A stretch of 8,483 nt of DNA, taken from the NCBI GenBank assembly GCA_039026975.1, contig JBCCLI010000287.1, positions 1 to 8,483 on the forward strand. The letters are read 5' to 3'. This document shows positions 1-6,432 of the stretch, in pieces (position 1 is the first letter of the stretch; every line of letters begins with the position of its first letter). The notes under the pieces are model-generated. The model saw only the letters and a list, made by a program, of their open reading frames with translations, did not search any database and was not told the DNA's origin. The position numbers and the translations under genes were made by a program. This DNA is from JBCBKZ01 sp039026975 (GTDB lineage: Bacteria; Bacteroidota; Bacteroidia; J057).

Positions 1-2
1 AT

Positions 3-92
3 ATGCTCCTACCCATAAAGTCTAAAGAGGCGAAACAGCGAATTACTGAAAATATATCAGCAATTCTCGGTTTAGCAAATGGTTTAATATAG
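3..92 (+). CDS. Possible C-terminal tail of a plus-strand gene cut by the window edge
   Basis: This frame is open from the left edge to a TAG stop at 90-92 and gives 29 residues ending in ITENISAILGLANGLI. The stretch is rich in K/E/R followed by aliphatic residues and would make a plausible C-terminal amphipathic helix. The ATG at 3 may be an internal methionine. I do not recognise the family, and 29 open codons in AT-rich DNA can occur by chance, so the call is weak. A 25-bp segment inside it, starting exactly on a codon boundary (KQRITENI), is repeated 298 bp downstream. If the tail is real, that second copy is a duplicated piece of its 3' end. If real, the gene is convergent with the minus-strand operon. 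Confidence 0.3.
   Translation: MLLPIKSKEAKQRITENISAILGLANGLI
33..57 (+). repeat. 25-bp direct repeat, copy A
   Basis: This copy begins AAACAGCGAATTACTG and is identical over 25 bases to copy B at 331-355. Similarity continues weakly to the left without gaps: TAAAGT at 16-21 matches TAAAGT at 314-319, giving 35 of 42 identical positions over 16-57 against 314-355. It ends sharply on the right. The repeat lies within the possible coding tail at 3-92. Confidence 0.85.
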
Positions 93-135
93 TATTCATA
101 ATCAAATAGTTACCACTAAAAATCTCAGCTTGAAT

Positions 136-193
136 GTGGAGGAATTATGATGTATGTAGGCGGGCAGGCCGTTCCTCCACGGGTTGTGGGAGG
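136..193. repeat. Two mutually exclusive hairpins sharing one arm
   Basis: GTGGAGGAA (136-144) is perfectly complementary to TTCCTCCAC (172-180), a 9-bp stem with a 27-base loop. The same central arm CCTCCAC (174-180) can instead pair with GTGGGAGG (186-193), giving 7 bp with one bulged G and a 5-base loop. The two structures cannot form at once, an arrangement seen in attenuators and switches, but there is no poly-T run after either hairpin and no clear downstream gene on the plus strand. It could equally be part of a dispersed intergenic repeat. Confidence 0.55.
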
Positions 194-200
194 CTTGTAG

Positions 201-226
201 GGATGCATTGGAGGGACAATGCATTG
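201..226. repeat. Inverted repeat (8-bp stem, 6-base loop)
   Basis: ATGCATTG (203-210) pairs perfectly with CAATGCAT (217-224) around the loop GAGGGA. Two G-T wobble pairs (201-202 with 225-226) could extend the stem in a plus-strand RNA. It lies between the competing hairpins and the long A/T stem, forming a continuous structured block. Confidence 0.6.
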
Positions 227-229
227 TTG

Positions 230-259
230 GATACTTTTTTTGCTTTGGAAAAAAGTATC
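230..259. repeat. Long A/T-rich hairpin (11-bp stem)
   Basis: GATACTTTTTT (230-240) pairs with AAAAAAGTATC (249-259) around an 8-base loop, TGCTTTGG. Sequences of the form GATACTTTTTT-loop-AAAAAAGTATC, followed by GGCTGAAGGCGA-like text, are ones I recall as dispersed intergenic repeats in Bacteroidota genomes. That is memory, not a search result. No T tract follows on either strand, so it is not a good intrinsic terminator. Confidence 0.6.
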
Positions 260-330
260 TCAGGCTGAAGGCGACGTAACACTATTAATTGATTATCAGT
301 AAATTAACTTATGTAAAGTAGATAAAACCT

Positions 331-355
331 AAACAGCGAATTACTGAAAATATAT
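331..355 (+). repeat. 25-bp direct repeat, copy B
   Basis: Identical to copy A at 33-57 and 298 bp away, in non-coding DNA just before the operon terminator. The two copies flank the hairpin cluster, so the arrangement resembles a small inserted element or a partial duplication of the 3' end of the left-hand gene. Confidence 0.85.
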
Positions 356-398
356 TCCCTTCCACTGTAATCTCCTTATGTTTAGCATCATGGACTAT

Positions 399-430
399 AA
401 AAAAAGGCCGAGCACTTAAGTGCTCAGGCC
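399..430 (-). terminator. Rho-independent terminator of the efflux operon
   Basis: Read on the minus strand, GGCC-T-GAGCAC, a TTAA loop, then GTGCTC-GGCC form a strong GC-rich stem (one bulged base), followed directly by seven T residues (the A run at 399-405 on the plus strand). It lies about 120 bases after the TPR gene's stop codon and is in the right orientation to end the long minus-strand transcript. The stem is nearly symmetrical, but on the plus strand it is followed only by CAAAAATAAG, so it is a poor terminator in that direction. Confidence 0.85.
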
Positions 431-548
431 CAAAAATAAGGGAACTATACTTACTTTAATAGGGTCTGGATTTTTAGGGAGAAACAGAGCTAGTATTTTA
501 TTATCGGCATACTACCTGTTAGTAAAGGCCCTTTCGCTTAGGCATTCA

Positions 549-1151
549 TTATAAAGATTTACTGCGCTTGTAGGCTATCCTGGCCAGGCGGTACTTTCTC
601 ATTCTGTAAAGAACATTTGCTTTCCCCCTCCATGCGGAATGGAAATTTTTCTCCAAAGAAAGAGCCTCCTCATAAGCATCCAGGGCCTCCTGATATTTTC
701 CAACCTTATAAAAGATGTCTCCTTTTCCAGTCCATATAGCTGGGGATGCCTGATTAGTATCTATGGCTCTGTTATATGCAATGAGAGCCTCTGGATATTC
801 TCCTAATTCAGAAAGAATTCTCCCTTTTCTCTCCCATATGGTGGGGAGACTTTTATTAAGGGAAAGGGCTTGGGAAAAAGAAGCTAATGCTTGTTGGAGT
901 TGATTTAGCTGTAAATGTGCATTTCCTTTGGTAATCCACACCAGTAGCCAGTGTCTGTCAAGAGAAATTAACTCTTCAAGTTTCTGTATTCCCCTCTGTA
1001 TTTTCCCATGGGTTATTAACTCTTTTCCTTGCTGAAAAAGCTGTTTCACTTTATGAGAAGGTACATTATTAGACGACTTTTCAAATGTATTTAAAAAGTG
1101 ATCATATACCTCTGAATAATCCCCATCTTCTTGAAAGATATTTATATGCAT
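549..1151 (-). CDS. TPR-repeat protein
   Basis: This 200-residue protein is made almost wholly of tetratricopeptide repeats. About five are visible, at roughly residues 35-66, 69-100, 103-134, 137-168 and 171-200. Each of the last four opens with a W-x2-(K)G/A pattern (VWITKG, IWERKG, IWTGKG, AWRGKA), and the middle ones carry the G-x-Y/L-x-x-A-L and AY/F-x-x-A signatures. The N-terminal 30 residues are acidic and unlike a TPR. There is no signal peptide or membrane segment, so a cytoplasmic scaffold or protein-binding role is likely; TPRs mediate protein-protein contacts but do not reveal the partner. The last repeat is cut short without the usual capping helix. The gene starts 15 bases after the DUF2461 stop codon, so it is probably co-transcribed, and it is the last gene before the terminator. 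The specific function is unknown. Confidence 0.85.
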   Translation of the reverse strand: MHINIFQEDGDYSEVYDHFLNTFEKSSNNVPSHKVKQLFQQGKELITHGKIQRGIQKLEELISLDRHWLLVWITKGNAHLQLNQLQQALASFSQALSLNKSLPTIWERKGRILSELGEYPEALIAYNRAIDTNQASPAIWTGKGDIFYKVGKYQEALDAYEEALSLEKNFHSAWRGKANVLYRMRKYRLARIAYKRSKSL

Positions 1152-1166
1152 GACTCTATTGTTTTG

Positions 1167-1826
1167 CTATTGTTGACAAAAGGCTAATAGGTCCTTACTG
1201 GCTAATCCAAAATGGATAATCTCCTCTACTAATCCTTCTTCCAGTAATTCTTGCTTATCAAGGGTCTTATGGGTTGAAAAACTTTTCAGTTTTAGAAAAT
1301 CTGCCATAGGATGGTCAGCAAATTCTTTGTAGCCTTTAGGCATGGCTGTTAGCTTTCCATCTTCTACTAAGGGAAGGTTCTTTTTATTTAGCTGATCTAT
1401 AATGGCTTGAAACTCATCCGGCTTTTCAAGAATGCTATCCCGTATGACGCGCAGCCGATCAGTGGGTAATTTGTAGAATCCACAAGCCAGGAATCCCCCT
1501 TCAGTATGAATATGGAGATATAGTACCCCTTCTGATTCATCTTTCCTCCCTGAAGGAGTAAGGATGCCACTTACATGTGTTTGGTATGGGGACTTATCCT
1601 TGGAGAATCTAATATCTCTGTTCTGGCGGAACATGGTCTTTTTATTTCCTCCCAAAGGGAGGTCTGTGCTAGCTAGCCTTTCTGTAAGTTCTTCTAGCAA
1701 GGAAGCAAAGGGAATTCTCACCTGACCTTCAAATTCAGCCTTATGCTCATGATACCATTCTCTGGTATTATGTTCCTTCAATTCTCCAAGAAGTTCAAAT
1801 ACTCTACTGCTAAAAATCTGGCTCAT
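1167..1826 (-). CDS. DUF2461 / TIGR02453 family protein
   Basis: This 219-residue protein matches the length and hallmark text of the DUF2461 family (TIGR02453). The N-terminal part has F-x-x-L-x-x-L-x-x-H-N-T-R-E-W-Y (residues 10-25), and the most conserved segment is FRQNRDIRFSKDKSPYQTH at 66-84, followed by a beta-rich stretch with LYLHIHTEGGFLACGFY (102-118). The C-terminal part is helical and charged (HKTLDKQELLEEGLVEE). No signal peptide or membrane segment is present, so it is probably cytoplasmic. The family is widespread in bacteria and fungi and, as far as I know, has no established biochemical role; the conserved R/K/D/H cluster at 67-84 is a candidate ligand or active site. It lies 49 bases after the TolC-like gene and 15 bases before the TPR gene. 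The reading frame is intact and the start ATG is preceded by an AT-rich leader. Whether it contributes to efflux is unknown. Confidence 0.9.
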   Translation of the reverse strand: MSQIFSSRVFELLGELKEHNTREWYHEHKAEFEGQVRIPFASLLEELTERLASTDLPLGGNKKTMFRQNRDIRFSKDKSPYQTHVSGILTPSGRKDESEGVLYLHIHTEGGFLACGFYKLPTDRLRVIRDSILEKPDEFQAIIDQLNKKNLPLVEDGKLTAMPKGYKEFADHPMADFLKLKSFSTHKTLDKQELLEEGLVEEIIHFGLASKDLLAFCQQ

Positions 1827-1875
1827 AGTATATTTTTATCGTTTTTGAGTAAAAGGAGTTTCCTGTTTACGGTAC

Positions 1876-3228
1876 TTATTCTCCCCTAAGGGATTGTAGT
1901 AAGCTCCCGGTAATTCCCTGGAGCTGTAATGAGGTAATCAGAATATCTGCTTTTAGGTTATTTAGGGTAATTTCTGCTGTTAGAAGTGCATTCTGCGCAT
2001 CACGCAGATCTAAAGAGCTTACTTTTCCATTAAAGAATTTTTCTTCTGTCCGCTGATAGTTTTCCTGGAAGGTAGAGATGTTCTGCTCCTCCCGTTCTAA
2101 TTGGCCTATCAAGAGATAGAGATTATTCTGAGCTTTAGTCGCATTACTGATTAATTCATCCTCAGCTTGTTGTAGCTGTACCTTGCTAATTTCCATCCCT
2201 ATCTGAGCATTCTGGATACTCCTTTTAGCTCTGCCACCTGTGAACAGATTATACCTCAATGAGAGACCTACACTAGGGCCTAGGGTTTCAATTCTAGCCA
2301 GCTGCTGTAGGTCATTTTGTTGATTAAAGTATCCATAGCTGGCAAATGCCACAAGGGAGGGTAACTGCTGGGCTTTACTTACCCTAAGCTGATTTTCAGA
2401 GACCTGGATTCCTGCCTTGGCTAATTGAAGCTCAGGGTTTAGTGCCTGGAGCTGTGTTATTAATTCTTCCTGACTGAGGGGACTTGGAGGGGTGTAGGTA
2501 GACTGTACTTGGTAAGTGGCGTCTGCCGAAATCCCTAAGAGAAAGTTTAGCTCACTGGTAAGCTCATTTTTACTGAGTAAAATGCTACTTAGCAGGGACC
2601 TATCCGTATTCACATTGGTTTTGGCCTGGAGAATAGCCAGCCCACTAACCTGCCCGTACTCAAACCTGTCTTCTACTTTCTTAATACGTTCCTCTCCTGT
2701 GGTAATATTTCTTTCAAGCAATTCTTCTTGCTGTTGAAGCTTAGCTAGTTGGAGAAATAGTTCAGAGACTGCTACCACTGTATTATTGATCAAAGCTTGC
2801 TGCTGGAAATAGGCTATGTCCCGCTGGTTTTGTAAAAGTTTAAAGCGGTATGTACCGCTGAACCCTCCCAGGATTACATACTCTGCCTGTAGGGCTGCCG
2901 AATAGGTAGTGCTGGCAGCAGCATTATCCTGTACACTGACAGAAGCAGGATTCTCAGCGAAGGTTCTAATTCTAACCTCTGTATCATTAGTTTGGTAGTT
3001 TGCACTTCCTATCAAGCTGATGGTAGGGAGTAAGCCTGCATTTCCGCGGAATACATTATTTTCTGCTATCTCCACTTGTTTCCCAAGGATATTGATAGAT
3101 TGGTTATTCTCAAGGGCTAAGGAAATAGCTTCTTCTAAGGTTAATACCTCTCTATCTATTTGTGCCACTGCCCATATGATTGGACCATTTAACAGCATAG
3201 CACATATGTATATGAGTAATTTTTTCAT
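1876..3228 (-). CDS. TolC-family outer-membrane efflux channel
   Basis: This 450-residue protein is the outer-membrane duct of the pump. An N-terminal signal peptide is clear: MKK, a hydrophobic core (4-19), and a probable cut after AVA at residue 22. The only cysteine, C9, lies in the signal, so it is not a lipoprotein. The mature protein opens with LTLEEAISLALENN (29-42), typical of outer-membrane efflux proteins. Two structural repeats follow: LLPTISLIGSANYQ and then YVILGGFSG (67-124) in the first half, and LPSLVAFASYGY and then YNLFTGGRAKRS (289-337) in the second, each followed by long Q/E/L-rich coiled-coil helices. This is the TolC pattern of beta-barrel strands alternating with alpha-barrel hairpins, at normal family length. 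The gene starts 19 bases after the RND stop codon, so it is almost surely in the same transcript and serves the same pump. Substrates cannot be inferred. Confidence 0.93.
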   Translation of the reverse strand: MKKLLIYICAMLLNGPIIWAVAQIDREVLTLEEAISLALENNQSINILGKQVEIAENNVFRGNAGLLPTISLIGSANYQTNDTEVRIRTFAENPASVSVQDNAAASTTYSAALQAEYVILGGFSGTYRFKLLQNQRDIAYFQQQALINNTVVAVSELFLQLAKLQQQEELLERNITTGEERIKKVEDRFEYGQVSGLAILQAKTNVNTDRSLLSSILLSKNELTSELNFLLGISADATYQVQSTYTPPSPLSQEELITQLQALNPELQLAKAGIQVSENQLRVSKAQQLPSLVAFASYGYFNQQNDLQQLARIETLGPSVGLSLRYNLFTGGRAKRSIQNAQIGMEISKVQLQQAEDELISNATKAQNNLYLLIGQLEREEQNISTFQENYQRTEEKFFNGKVSSLDLRDAQNALLTAEITLNNLKADILITSLQLQGITGSLLQSLRGE

Positions 3229-3247
3229 AATAGATTAATTAGAAAAC

Positions 3248-6200
3248 TTAGGCTAGTCTGTTTCTTAGTTCTGTAAGGGTAACATCCACTTCCTCTGGCT
3301 CAATGGTTCGCCCTCTCCTGATTAGTCTCAGATAGAACAGTTTGAATCTGTTTAATAAAAGCATGACTGACGGCAGAAAGGCGAGGGTAAGTACCATCCC
3401 AAAGATGAGTCCGTAAGCAATAGCGATAGCTGTGGGCTTAATAAACTGAGAACTGATGGAGTTATTTAACAGGAGTGGAAGCAGCCCAAAGACTGTAGTG
3501 ATGGTAGTTAATACAATGGGCCTAAACCTGGAGATAGCTGCTTCTGTTAGGCTATCTTTCACGCTCATCCCTTTTCTCATATTTTCATTATAGGTAGAAA
3601 TGAGAACCAGGCCATTATTAATGAGAATTCCCCAAAGTGCGATTAACCCCAGAATGGAAAATATATTTACGGGTAGGCCATGTAAGTAGGTCCCCCAAGC
3701 TACGCCTACATAGGCAAACGGAAGCATAAATAGAATGGCTACTGTCTTACTCACAGAGCGGTAATTCAGTAAGAGAACCGTAATCATGAGAATGAATACA
3801 ATAATACTTGGGCCTTGGCTGGAAGTCTGTGTCTTGGAAGAAAGTCTGGCTTCTCCTTCAAGGGTGTAGGAAATATTAGGGTATGTCTCAGTAATTTCCT
3901 TAAGCACAGTAGCTTCTGCTTCCGCTAAAACCGCAGGAACTTGAACCATTAAATTCTCAATGTCCGCCTCCACACGAATTTCTCGAATGCCATTTTGATG
4001 ACTGATTTCCGTTACATTACTTTTTTGGTCGAAGGTGGCTAATTCTCCTATAGGATAGGAAGCTCCCTGAGGGGTTCTGAACTTAATATCTTCTAGCTTA
4101 GCTATAGATTGTCTGTCTTGCTCATCATACCTGATCCAGACTTTCACCTCTTCATCACCACGCTGTAAGCTCTGGGCCTCCAAGCCAAAAAATCCCTTTC
4201 TGATCTGGTCAAACACCTGGGCCTCTGACAGGCCGAGGAACTTGGCCTTATTGGTGAGCCTCATTTCTACCTCAGGCATTCCGAGTTTATCCGTATCAGT
4301 AACATCCTTTAGGTCAGACCTTGAAGCAAGGTAGTCCCTCAGTTTTTTCTTAGCTATCCGTAACTCTTCCAGATCTCTTCCTATTAAGGCGACGGAAACT
4401 GGCTTCCCAAAAATGGCTGTACTCCCATAAGCCAGGTTGGTAGCTTCAGGAATGGGGCCTACCTCCTCGCGGATCATATCTGCTATATCAAAGGACTTGA
4501 TATTACGGGAATCTCCTTCCATCATGTAGATATTCAGCAGCCCTTCATTGCTAGCAGGCCCTATGACCCTTTCTACATAGTTAATGACAGATCTTCCGTC
4601 TTCCCGCTGGGAAGTATAGTGCTCATTCACTTTCCATACGGCTTCTTCCATGCTTGCCAGCTTATCATTAATAATGTCCTCATCCGTTCCTAATGGCAGC
4701 TCCAGGCGTGCAGTAATGATGTCCTGGTCAATGTTTGGGAAGAAAGTGCCTTTGATGAGGCCACTACTGCCTGCGTAAATGGTCATTCCCATGATCAGGA
4801 TTACTCCTACTATAGGAATGATAGGTACCTTCATGACAAATCGAATGATCTTAGTGTAGACTTTATCGCGGAAAGTGATAAGTGAAGCGTTCGTTTTCTG
4901 GGTTAGCTTCCAAGGCTTATCATCTTTTCTCAGTGCCTTTGAACGCGCAATGTGTACAGGGAGGAAAAATAAGCTTTCTAACAGAGCTACAAAGAGGGTA
5001 GCACACACCACAAAGGAAATTTCAGTAAAATAATCTCCTAATTGTCCGTCTAAGAAAAAGAAAAGGGAGAAAGCCAATGCCGTAGTAATCAAGGAAGAAA
5101 GAATAGCCGGAATAACTTCTATAGTACCATCAATAGCTGCTCTTAAGGCGGATTTCCCTCTTTGGAAATGCTCAAATATATTCTCCGCTACTACCACCCC
5201 ATCATCTACTAATATCCCCAATACCACAATGGTCCCAAACAGACTTACCTGATTCAGGGTAAGATCATAAAAGTTAGAAATGATGAACATCCCTAATAGG
5301 GCTACAGGAATTTTGAAGGCTACCCAAAAGGCAATTCTTGGATGGAGAAATAACCCTAACACCAGTAATACCAGGAAGACACCCTGCCAAGCGTTATTTT
5401 GAAGTCGGGTAATGGTTTCATCCAGGCTGATGGTCCTATCTTCAATGACTACAGCTTCTATGGCGTCATTATTCAGGTTGAATTTATTAGCATACTCTGT
5501 CGTGAATTTGGCATTCTGAATGATATCCTCCTCAGATCTACTAAAAATCTTTAAAATGACAGCAGGCTTTCCATTTACGTAGGTTCTTTCTGGACGATCT
5601 GCAAAGATATTATTGACCTCTGCTACATCCTTTAGTTTGATGATTCTTCCATCAGGTCTAGCAGTAATAACCGTATTCAAAAGCCCCTTGGCAAAGTAAG
5701 CTCGGTTATTTAAGCGAATCATAATTCTCTGCTTTCCGGTAATGAGCTCGCCTCCTGAGGCTTTTAGATTAGTGGCCTGTATGGCACGCTGTACATCATC
5801 AAACGTTAACTCATAGGCACGTAAATCTTTTTCTCGTACCCTTACTTCTATTTCCTCCTCAGGATAGCCTGATACGTTTATCTGAGAAAGATTGGGCGAG
5901 GCCAGAAGATCATCTTTAATGTACTTAGCATGATCCTTTAAGGTACTGACACTCACGTCTCCCATAAGACCAAGGGTCATGGTATAGTTAAGAATTTCCT
6001 CTTTCTCAATGATAGGAGTATCCATGCCTTGAGGGAAGGTAGTAATACCGTCCACCGCATTATTGATGTCTTGTAAGACTTCATTAGGGTCAGCATCTTC
6101 CAGTAATTCTACCCTTACAATAGCAAAGTTTTCTTTGGCAGAGGAAGTAACCCGGTCTATTCCCTTAAGCCCTTCCAGTTTATCCTCTATCTTATTAATA

Positions 6201-6391
6201 ACTTCTTCCTCTACCTCCTGGGGAGAGGCTCCTCTGTACTGCACAGAGACAGCAATAAAGTTGACCGGTTCAGGTGGGAGAAAGTTTGACCTGATCTTGG
6301 AGAGCGTTAGTAATCCCACCAGGATAATGAGGCCAATAAATATATCTACTGTTCTAGGCTTCTGCGCCAAGAAACTGATAAGTTTTTCCAT
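3248..6391 (-). CDS. RND-family efflux transporter permease (HAE/AcrB-like)
   Basis: This 1047-residue inner-membrane proton antiporter has full AcrB-type length. It shows TM1 (about 14-33), a first periplasmic loop (about 34-332), TM2-TM6 (about 333-478), TM7 (about 522-542), a second periplasmic loop (about 543-860) and TM8-TM12 (about 862-1014). The N-terminal half carries RGASPQEVEEEVINKIED (53-70), a standard RND porter-domain motif. TM4 holds the paired aspartates of the proton relay (LVDDGVVVAENIFEH, D396-D397). TM10 reads GILINNGLVLIS, so the position of AcrB Lys940 is Asn925; TM11 keeps the threonine equivalent to Thr978 (RPIVLTT, about T962). Loss of the lysine occurs in other RND branches, so the pump is not necessarily dead. 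There is no histidine-rich or methionine-rich metal-binding stretch, which favours a drug, lipid or metabolite exporter over a heavy-metal pump. It lies between the adaptor and channel genes. Confidence 0.95.
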   Translation of the reverse strand: MEKLISFLAQKPRTVDIFIGLIILVGLLTLSKIRSNFLPPEPVNFIAVSVQYRGASPQEVEEEVINKIEDKLEGLKGIDRVTSSAKENFAIVRVELLEDADPNEVLQDINNAVDGITTFPQGMDTPIIEKEEILNYTMTLGLMGDVSVSTLKDHAKYIKDDLLASPNLSQINVSGYPEEEIEVRVREKDLRAYELTFDDVQRAIQATNLKASGGELITGKQRIMIRLNNRAYFAKGLLNTVITARPDGRIIKLKDVAEVNNIFADRPERTYVNGKPAVILKIFSRSEEDIIQNAKFTTEYANKFNLNNDAIEAVVIEDRTISLDETITRLQNNAWQGVFLVLLVLGLFLHPRIAFWVAFKIPVALLGMFIISNFYDLTLNQVSLFGTIVVLGILVDDGVVVAENIFEHFQRGKSALRAAIDGTIEVIPAILSSLITTALAFSLFFFLDGQLGDYFTEISFVVCATLFVALLESLFFLPVHIARSKALRKDDKPWKLTQKTNASLITFRDKVYTKIIRFVMKVPIIPIVGVILIMGMTIYAGSSGLIKGTFFPNIDQDIITARLELPLGTDEDIINDKLASMEEAVWKVNEHYTSQREDGRSVINYVERVIGPASNEGLLNIYMMEGDSRNIKSFDIADMIREEVGPIPEATNLAYGSTAIFGKPVSVALIGRDLEELRIAKKKLRDYLASRSDLKDVTDTDKLGMPEVEMRLTNKAKFLGLSEAQVFDQIRKGFFGLEAQSLQRGDEEVKVWIRYDEQDRQSIAKLEDIKFRTPQGASYPIGELATFDQKSNVTEISHQNGIREIRVEADIENLMVQVPAVLAEAEATVLKEITETYPNISYTLEGEARLSSKTQTSSQGPSIIVFILMITVLLLNYRSVSKTVAILFMLPFAYVGVAWGTYLHGLPVNIFSILGLIALWGILINNGLVLISTYNENMRKGMSVKDSLTEAAISRFRPIVLTTITTVFGLLPLLLNNSISSQFIKPTAIAIAYGLIFGMVLTLAFLPSVMLLLNRFKLFYLRLIRRGRTIEPEEVDVTLTELRNRLA

Positions 6392-6432
6392 TTCTAAATG
6401 ATGAATTGGTTAAATATTGTACGCTTTTATCC

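Larger units (their letters stand above)
93..548. other. Non-coding interval with hairpin cluster, repeat copy B and operon terminator
   Basis: No frame here supports a gene on either strand. The interval contains a cluster of inverted repeats (136-259), copy B of the 25-bp direct repeat (331-355), and the intrinsic terminator of the minus-strand operon (399-430). An imperfect inverted pair, 98-113 (ATAATCAAATAGTTAC) and 276-296 (GTAAC...TTGATTAT with small insertions), brackets the hairpin cluster, but it is AT-rich and may be chance. Positions 431-548 are the 3' untranslated part of the TPR gene's transcript and show nothing clear. Confidence 0.7.

Noticed and set aside
1837..1848. 12-mer TATCGTTTTTGA shared with 8447-8458, upstream of the DUF2461 and tetR genes
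   Set aside because: A shared 12-mer is expected by chance a few times in an AT-rich 8.5-kb window, and it matches no known promoter box on the minus strand.
1840..1866. Possible small attenuator hairpin (AGGA-aac-TCCT then T run on the minus strand) between the TolC-like and DUF2461 genes
   Set aside because: Only a 4-bp stem, too weak to support a terminator call.
2516..2737. Plus-strand open frame of 73 codons
   Set aside because: Lies wholly inside the TolC-like gene on the opposite strand; composition is low-complexity S/L-rich, typical of an antisense shadow.
3020..3238. Plus-strand open frame of 72 codons
   Set aside because: Antisense to the start of the TolC-like gene, with no recognisable domain.
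6063..6401. Plus-strand open frame of 112 codons
   Set aside because: Antisense to the RND N-terminal coding region; serine-rich shadow translation with no family resemblance.
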